A stretch of 6,514 nt of DNA from an uncultured Collinsella sp. (GTDB lineage: Bacteria; Actinomycetota; Coriobacteriia; Coriobacteriales; Coriobacteriaceae). The notes under the pieces are model-generated. The model ran no database searches. It was given only the letters and a program-made list of their open reading frames with translations, and was not told the DNA's origin. The stretch spans positions 1-6,514 of the forward strand of contig USFK01000079.1 in assembly GCA_900553935.1 (NCBI GenBank). Reading direction: 5' to 3'. The stretch's first letter is position 1. Each line of letters opens with the position of its first letter. Positions 1 through 3,149 of the stretch are shown here, piece by piece. Both the position numbers and the translations under genes were made by a program.

Positions 1-37
1 GATAAACAGACCCGCTCCCCCAAAGGGAGCGGGTCTG
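1..37 (-). terminator. Rho-independent terminator of the arcA-aminotransferase unit
   Basis: Bases 7-19 pair perfectly with 25-37 (13 bp, GC-rich core) around a 5-nt loop at 20-24. Read on the minus strand, the stem is followed by TTTATC up to the window edge, so the T tract is visible but may be cut. It lies 55 bp beyond the aminotransferase stop codon and closes the leftward unit. The plus-strand side has no T run, so it acts in one direction only. Confidence 0.85.
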
Positions 38-48
38 CATTCGGTACA

Positions 49-78
49 TCGAGGGCCCAGTAAGGTTTAGGCCCTCGA
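49..78 (-). repeat. Stem-loop in the aminotransferase 3' untranslated region
   Basis: Bases 49-57 are the exact reverse complement of 70-78 (9 bp), with a 12-nt loop. It lies between the aminotransferase stop codon and the terminator. No T tract follows on either strand, so it is not itself a good terminator. It may stabilise the mRNA 3' end; that role is inference. Confidence 0.5.
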
Positions 79-91
79 AAGCCTCAAGTGG

Positions 92-1216
92 CTAGCGATC
101 AAACTCCGCCAGCGCCTCGCCCAGAAGCCTCAGGCCCTCGCGAAGAACGTCTTCGCTCGCGCAGTAGCCCAGACGCGCGCCGCAGGGAAGCTCAAAGCGG
201 CTGCCGGGAACCAGCAGCACTCCCCTCTCGGCCAACAGGCGCTTGCAGAACTCCTCATCGTTCTCGGGAATATCCAGCTGGATAAACGAGGTGGATACGC
301 CCTGCGGCGCCGTCCAAGAGACGCGGCTCTGCGCATCGATCCATGCCTGAGCGATATCACGGTTGCCAAACACGATCTTGCGGTTGCGCCCAAGGATCTT
401 ATCCTTGTGCTCGAGCACGTAGGTCGCCAGGGCGTCGTTGAACACGCCGCCGCAGATCATGGTGTAGTCACGATAGGTGCGGATGCGGTTGGAGACCTCT
501 TCGTCGGCCACGACCCAGCCCACGCGAGCCGCAGGCGTCGAATAGGTCTTGGACACCGAGTTGGTGACAATGGCCTTCTCGTACACGTCGGCCATCGATA
601 TAAAGGACTCGGTGTTCTCGAGCGGCAGATACACCTCGTCGCACAGCACATAGGCGCCCACCGAGCGGGCGATCTCGGCAATCTGGCCGAGCGTATCGGC
701 ATCGAGCACGGTACCGATGGGGTTCGATGCGTTGTTGATGCAGATGAGCTTGGTGGTGGACCGAACCAGGCGCTTGAGCTCCTCGATATCGGGCTTCCAG
801 CCGAGCTCCTCGCGAAGCTCCCAGTACTCGACCTCGGCACCGAGCGTTCGCGGAATCTCGTAGAGCGGCGCATAGGTGGGCCACTCGGCAATCACATGGT
901 CGCCGGGCTCGACCACGGCCATGATGGCGTTGAGGTTCGCGCCCGTGCAGCCGTTGGTCTGCAAAATATGATCGGTATTGACCTCGCGACGATACAGCTT
1001 GGCGACTTCGGCCTTAAACTCCGGCGAACCCTCGATCCAGCCGTAATTCATCTTCTCGCGATCCAGGCGCTCGTAGAACGTAGCACCGTCCTGCTCGTCA
1101 AGTGCGCGAAGCTCACCCATGGTCAGCGACGAGATCGTCGACTGAGCGATATCCCAGGTAGCACTCTTCTCCCAAACGTTGAGCCAATCCTCAACGCCAA
1201 TTGTCTTGATATCCAT
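92..1216 (-). CDS. PLP-dependent class I/II aminotransferase, possibly ArcT-like
   Basis: A 374-residue fold-type I PLP enzyme, probably a cytosolic aminotransferase; the amino-acid substrate cannot be read from sequence. The expected residues are present in order: an aromatic segment WPTY at 112-115, Asn165 in NNASNPIG, Asp193 and Tyr196 in CDEVY (Asp contacts the pyridine nitrogen), Schiff-base Lys223 in SVSKTYS, Arg231 in ARVGW, and carboxylate-binding Arg348 in GARLGY. Length is normal for the family. The start is placed at ATG 1214-1216 because TAAGG lies 5 nt upstream; an in-frame extension to 1300 would translate a hairpin and has no ribosome binding site. It follows arcA on the same strand across 135 bp. 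Arginine deiminase clusters of some lactobacilli carry a transaminase gene named arcT, so an ArcT-like role is a reasonable inference, not shown. The N-terminal style also recalls aminotransferase relatives annotated as capreomycidine-synthase-like. Codons are mixed, unlike arcA. Confidence 0.9.
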   Translation of the reverse strand: MDIKTIGVEDWLNVWEKSATWDIAQSTISSLTMGELRALDEQDGATFYERLDREKMNYGWIEGSPEFKAEVAKLYRREVNTDHILQTNGCTGANLNAIMAVVEPGDHVIAEWPTYAPLYEIPRTLGAEVEYWELREELGWKPDIEELKRLVRSTTKLICINNASNPIGTVLDADTLGQIAEIARSVGAYVLCDEVYLPLENTESFISMADVYEKAIVTNSVSKTYSTPAARVGWVVADEEVSNRIRTYRDYTMICGGVFNDALATYVLEHKDKILGRNRKIVFGNRDIAQAWIDAQSRVSWTAPQGVSTSFIQLDIPENDEEFCKRLLAERGVLLVPGSRFELPCGARLGYCASEDVLREGLRLLGEALAEFDR

Positions 1217-1218
1217 GG

Positions 1219-1226
1219 CCACCTTA
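1219..1226 (-). promoter_or_regulatory. Ribosome binding site that fixes the aminotransferase start
   Basis: On the minus strand TAAGGTGG stands just before CC-ATG. The TAAGG part matches the 16S anti-Shine-Dalgarno partner at 5-nt spacing from ATG 1216. The alternative in-frame starts at 1255 and 1300 have nothing comparable, which decides the start. Confidence 0.7.
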
Positions 1227-1256
1227 TCTGATCTTAATTTAGCGTCAATAAACATG

Positions 1257-1291
1257 AATGGGACGGTGCGAAAGAACCGCACCGTCCCATT
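1257..1291 (-). terminator. Strong intercistronic hairpin, likely leaky terminator or attenuator
   Basis: Bases 1257-1270 pair perfectly with 1278-1291, a 14-bp GC-rich stem with a 7-nt loop. On the minus strand it follows arcA and is trailed by CATGTTTATT, a broken T tract. The stem is as strong as the real terminators here but the tail is weaker, so partial read-through from arcA into the aminotransferase is the most plausible role. I see no convincing promoter between it and the aminotransferase start. Confidence 0.6.
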
Positions 1292-1296
1292 GGGAG

Positions 1297-1318
1297 ACAT
1301 CTAATGTCAGCTAGATGT
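1297..1318 (-). repeat. Second intercistronic stem-loop
   Basis: Bases 1297-1303 pair with 1312-1318 (7 bp, AT-rich) around an 8-nt loop; G-U and A-U pairs can extend it outward by two. It is the middle of three hairpins between arcA and the aminotransferase. No T tract follows on the minus strand. It may be an mRNA-stability or processing element. Confidence 0.45.
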
Positions 1319-1325
1319 TTGTATT

Positions 1326-1343
1326 AAGACCTGTACGGGTCTT
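1326..1343 (-). repeat. First intercistronic stem-loop, just after arcA
   Basis: AAGACC at 1326-1331 pairs with GGTCTT at 1338-1343 around a 6-nt loop, starting 8 nt past the arcA stop codon. On the minus strand it is followed by AATAC rather than a T run, so it is a poor terminator alone. It is the first structure met by RNA polymerase after arcA. Confidence 0.4.
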
Positions 1344-1351
1344 TGAAAACC

Positions 1352-2593
1352 TTAGAGGTCCTCGCGCCAGAAGGGCATGCTCATGCAGCGCGGGCCGCCA
1401 CGGCCGCGGGAGAGCTCGGCGGAGGGCACGACGAGAAGGTCCAGGCCCTCCTTGTACAGCACGTCGTTGGTGACGGTGTTGCGGGCGTAGACGCAGATCT
1501 TGCCGGGCTCGACGCACAGGGTGTTGGAGCCGTCGTTCCACTGCTCGCGGGAGGCCGCGATCGGGTCGCCGCCGCCGCAGGGGATCAGCTTGACCTGGTC
1601 GACGCCGGTGGCGTCCTCCAGGACGTGCTCGAGGGTGTCCTCGATCAGGCGGATGTTGACCTCGCCCGGGTTCTTGCCGGCGGTCAGCTCGTAGACGCGC
1701 AGGGTGCCCATGATGGCGGGGTGGATCGTGAACTTATCGACGTCGATCTGGGTGAAGACCGTGTCGAGGTGCATGAAGGCGCGCGAGACGGGGATGTCGA
1801 AGGCCAGGATGCGCTCGACCTTGGAGTCGGAGTTCCAGAAGATGTTCTGGGCCATGACGTCGATGGCCGCGGCCTGGGTGCGCTGGGAGATGCCGACAGC
1901 GAGGGTCTTCTCGTTGATGTTCAGCACGTCGCCGCCCTCGGTGTGGAACTGGCAGTCGCGGCGGAAGTACAGGGAGACGTCCTTGTAGTCGGGGTGGTAC
2001 TTGAAGACGTACTTGCCGTACAGGGTCTCGCGGTTGCGGGTGACCGAGTACATGCGGTTGAGGTTGACGCCCTCGCCGACGACCGCGAACGGGTCGCGGG
2101 TGAAGTAGAGGTTGGGCATCGGGTCGATGATCAGGTCGGACTCGGACTCGGAGTTGACCAGGGAGTCGAGGGTCGTGGACGCCGTGAGGGGCATGTCGAT
2201 CTCGGCCTTGGTCATGCCGGCCATGGTCTTCTTGACGAACTCGAGGTTGTCCTCGATGGAGTCCAGCTTCTCGCGGACGATCTGCGGCATGTGCTGGCCG
2301 CGGATGCCTGCCTCGGCGATGTACTGGTCGGTGAACTCGGCGCGGGCGCCGGGGACCTGGTCGAACACCTCTGCGACGAGGTTCTCGAGGTAGAGCACCT
2401 CCACGCCCTGGTCCCTCAGGATCTGGGCGAAGGTGTCGTGCTCCTGCTGCGCGACCTCCAGGAACGGGACGTCGTCGAACAGGAGTCGCTCGAGCTCGTC
2501 GGGCGGCAGGTTGAGGAGCTCGTCGCCGGGACGGTGCAGGCAGACCTTCCTGAGCTTGCCGATCTCGGAAGGCACGTGCAGACCTTTCGTCAT
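1352..2593 (-). CDS. arcA: Arginine deiminase (EC 3.5.3.6)
   Basis: A complete 413-residue cytosolic arginine deiminase, the usual family length. It hydrolyses L-arginine to L-citrulline and ammonia, the first step of the ADI pathway that yields ATP through ornithine carbamoyltransferase and carbamate kinase and also buffers acid. The catalytic set is intact: Asp167 in FTRDP, Glu219 in HTEGGD, His275 and Asp277 in HLDTVF, and nucleophile Cys403 in GGPRCMSMP. By memory these correspond to Asp166, Glu224, His278, Asp280 and Cys406 of the Pseudomonas enzyme. The start is supported by the N-terminus TKGLHVPSEIGKL and an AGGAGG just upstream. It is the promoter-proximal gene of a leftward pair with the aminotransferase, diverging from ppk1. 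No arcB, arcC or arcD is present in the window. Codons end almost wholly in G or C (all but five of the first 63), with some AGG for Arg, pointing to high expression. Confidence 0.98.
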   Translation of the reverse strand: MTKGLHVPSEIGKLRKVCLHRPGDELLNLPPDELERLLFDDVPFLEVAQQEHDTFAQILRDQGVEVLYLENLVAEVFDQVPGARAEFTDQYIAEAGIRGQHMPQIVREKLDSIEDNLEFVKKTMAGMTKAEIDMPLTASTTLDSLVNSESESDLIIDPMPNLYFTRDPFAVVGEGVNLNRMYSVTRNRETLYGKYVFKYHPDYKDVSLYFRRDCQFHTEGGDVLNINEKTLAVGISQRTQAAAIDVMAQNIFWNSDSKVERILAFDIPVSRAFMHLDTVFTQIDVDKFTIHPAIMGTLRVYELTAGKNPGEVNIRLIEDTLEHVLEDATGVDQVKLIPCGGGDPIAASREQWNDGSNTLCVEPGKICVYARNTVTNDVLYKEGLDLLVVPSAELSRGRGGPRCMSMPFWREDL

Positions 2594-2595
2594 GG

Positions 2596-2607
2596 CCTCC
2601 TACCTTT
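2596..2607 (-). promoter_or_regulatory. Ribosome binding site of arcA
   Basis: Read on the minus strand, AAAGGTAGGAGG precedes CC-ATG. A perfect AGGAGG sits only 2 nt from the start codon, and a second anti-SD match, AAAGG, sits 9 nt away. The close core is unusual but the purine block as a whole is strong. A leader hairpin ends only 2-3 nt upstream of it. Confidence 0.7.
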
Positions 2608-2609
2608 CT

Positions 2610-2628
2610 TTCGGGCCTTTCGGCCGAA
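2610..2628 (-). promoter_or_regulatory. arcA leader hairpin next to the RBS
   Basis: TTCGG at 2610-2614 pairs with CCGAA at 2624-2628, and CC at 2616-2617 with GG at 2622-2623, leaving one bulged G (2615) and a 4-nt loop. In the arcA mRNA it ends immediately before the ribosome binding site. It could keep the site open or protect the 5' end; a regulatory role is inferred only from position. Confidence 0.4.
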
Positions 2629-2633
2629 TCTAT

Positions 2634-2658
2634 CAGCGCCCTTCCGTAACGGGCGCTG
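2634..2658 (-). promoter_or_regulatory. arcA leader stem-loop
   Basis: CAGCGCCC at 2634-2641 pairs perfectly with GGGCGCTG at 2651-2658 around a 9-nt loop. An overlapping alternative, CCGT at 2644-2647 with ACGG at 2649-2652, competes with it. There is no T tract after it on the minus strand (GATAGATTCG), so it is not a good terminator. It would lie near the 5' end of an arcA transcript starting around 2668. Confidence 0.45.
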
Positions 2659-2674
2659 CTTGCTGACAGCTCTA

Positions 2675-2703
2675 GTTATATCCAAATTCCACCCGCAATT
2701 CCA
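2675..2703 (-). promoter_or_regulatory. Candidate arcA promoter
   Basis: On the minus strand TATAAC (2680-2675) matches 5 of 6 bases of the sigma-70-type -10 box. At 17-bp spacing the -35 position is TGGAAT, a weak match lying inside a direct repeat. Transcription would start near 2668, giving a leader of about 75 nt. A poor -35 next to a repeat fits an activator-dependent promoter, but other AT-rich sites exist in this region. Confidence 0.35.
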
Positions 2704-2705
2704 CC
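2685..2705. repeat. 9-bp tandem direct repeat at the arcA -35 region
   Basis: AATTCCACC occurs at 2685-2693 and again at 2697-2705, separated by CGC (12-bp period). It overlaps the predicted -35 of the candidate arcA promoter. Direct repeats at that position are typical of activator binding sites, though a 12-bp period is slightly longer than one helical turn. Confidence 0.5.
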
Positions 2706-2728
2706 TCACCCCCGAACGGTCAACAAAG

Positions 2729-2749
2729 TGCGATGAACGGTATATCGCA
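2729..2749. repeat. Operator-like inverted repeat
   Basis: TGCGAT at 2729-2734 and ATCGCA at 2744-2749 are perfect reverse complements across 9 bp. The 21-bp dyad lies upstream of the candidate arcA promoter and overlaps the first copy of a duplicated block. Its size suits a dimeric regulator; the regulator is unknown. Confidence 0.4.
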
Positions 2750-2791
2750 TATGATTCCCCCATGATGCACTTCGGCGCTCTAAAGTATCTT

Positions 2792-2821
2792 TTCAAAGGT
2801 AAACGCTCTTTTTCCTATAAA
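2792..2821 (+). promoter_or_regulatory. Candidate upstream ppk1 promoter (copy A)
   Basis: TATAAA at 2816-2821 resembles a -10 box, with TTCAAA at 2792-2797 (4 of 6 to TTGACA) at 18-bp spacing. It belongs to copy A of the duplicated block and points toward ppk1, leaving a leader of over 300 nt. Weak evidence on its own. Confidence 0.3.
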
Positions 2822-2858
2822 TTATCCCCCATCGCATCTATAAATCCATGATTCAGAA

Positions 2859-2890
2859 TTGCATAGGTAAAACGGTTTTATGTATATAAA
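2859..2890 (+). promoter_or_regulatory. Candidate downstream ppk1 promoter (copy B)
   Basis: TATATAAA at 2883-2890 offers -10 boxes in the equivalent place of copy B; TTGCAT at 2859-2864 is a poor -35 at 18 bp from TATATA. If used, the ppk1 leader is about 250 nt and includes the hairpins at 2982-3010 and 3014-3076. Confidence 0.3.
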
Positions 2891-2981
2891 TGAAGCTAGC
2901 CCACGTTTTGGACCGAATTCAATGATATTCAGCTTGCCATCATTCTTATTCACGCATCCTTATCAGTTGAGTGAGAATATT

Positions 2982-3010
2982 GAACGCTAGCAATAGCGTC
3001 GCGAGCGTTC
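2982..3010 (+). promoter_or_regulatory. Mutually exclusive hairpins in the ppk1 leader
   Basis: One arm has two possible partners. ACGCTA (2984-2989) pairs with TAGCGT (2994-2999) around GCAA, a GNRA tetraloop; alternatively GAACGCT (2982-2988) pairs with AGCGTTC (3004-3010) around a 15-nt loop. The two folds cannot coexist. No T tract follows, so this is not a terminator. It may be a leader RNA switch or simply a DNA dyad. Confidence 0.35.
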
Positions 3011-3013
3011 GTT

Positions 3014-3076
3014 CTATGGCCGGGCATCGTAAGAAATAGGTAAAGATACCGTTCACGCGATACGTCCGTGCCATAG
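3014..3076 (+). promoter_or_regulatory. Possible long-range leader stem upstream of ppk1
   Basis: CTATGGC at 3014-3020 is complementary to GCCATAG at 3070-3076 (7 bp, 49-nt loop), and ATCG at 3026-3029 inside it is complementary to CGAT at 3058-3061. Nested complementarity suggests a folded 5' leader, but short matches over this distance can arise by chance and I recognise no known riboswitch. Confidence 0.25.
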
Positions 3077-3117
3077 GTCGACTAAATTGAGACAATAGTG
3101 AATAGTGTTAGGCAACC

Positions 3118-3132
3118 GTCCCCCACGGGGAC
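3118..3132 (+). promoter_or_regulatory. Small hairpin just before the ppk1 start
   Basis: GTCCCC at 3118-3123 pairs with GGGGAC at 3127-3132 around a 3-nt loop, 17 nt before the chosen start. It buries GGGGA, the best purine run upstream of the gene, so it could limit translation initiation. This also disfavours the GTG at 3105 as the start, since it would place the hairpin inside the coding region. Confidence 0.4.
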
Positions 3133-3149
3133 TGAACGGACAGATGCAT

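Larger units (their letters stand above)
2744..2891. repeat. Imperfectly duplicated promoter-like block in the arcA-ppk1 intergenic region
   Basis: Four words recur in the same order. Copy A: ATCGCAT 2744-2750, CCATGAT 2760-2766, AGGTAAACG 2797-2805, TATAAAT 2816-2822. Copy B: ATCGCAT 2831-2837, CCATGAT 2846-2852, AGGTAAAACG 2865-2874, TATAAAT 2885-2891. Spacings between word starts agree to within one base except the middle gap, which is 18 nt shorter in B. The order argues for an old tandem duplication of about 87 bp rather than chance words. Confidence 0.5.

Noticed and set aside
407..1231. A 274-codon plus-strand frame opposite the aminotransferase
   Set aside because: Antisense shadow of a well-supported enzyme; rich in His, Gly and Leu with no family resemblance.
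1220..1248. TTGACG on the minus strand (1248-1243) as a -35 for an aminotransferase promoter
   Set aside because: At normal spacing the -10 position is AAGGTG, inside the ribosome binding site; GATAAG is only 14 bp away. Neither is credible.
1217..1300. N-terminal extension of the aminotransferase to 402 residues
   Set aside because: The extra 28 codons lie over the 14-bp hairpin, have no ribosome binding site, and the clear TAAGG stands before the internal ATG at 1216.
1343..2851. A 502-codon open frame on the plus strand across arcA
   Set aside because: It is antisense to a gene with an intact arginine deiminase active site. Its Val/Leu/Gly/Asp-rich composition is what complementing very G/C-ending codons yields, and it has no recognisable domain.
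2762..2851. A 29-codon plus-strand frame beginning MMHFGALKY in the intergenic region
   Set aside because: No ribosome binding site, lies over the duplicated promoter-like block, and resembles nothing known.
3051..3070. GTTCACGCGAT with ACGTCCGTGCC as an actinobacterial PHO box before ppk1
   Set aside because: The first unit recalls GTTCACC repeats, but the second does not match at the required 11-bp period. A phosphate-control site is plausible for ppk1 but is not shown.
2594..3149. A tRNA, CRISPR array, insertion sequence or known riboswitch in the long intergenic region
   Set aside because: I saw no cloverleaf, no regularly spaced identical repeats, no transposase frame or terminal repeats, and no conserved riboswitch core that I recognise.
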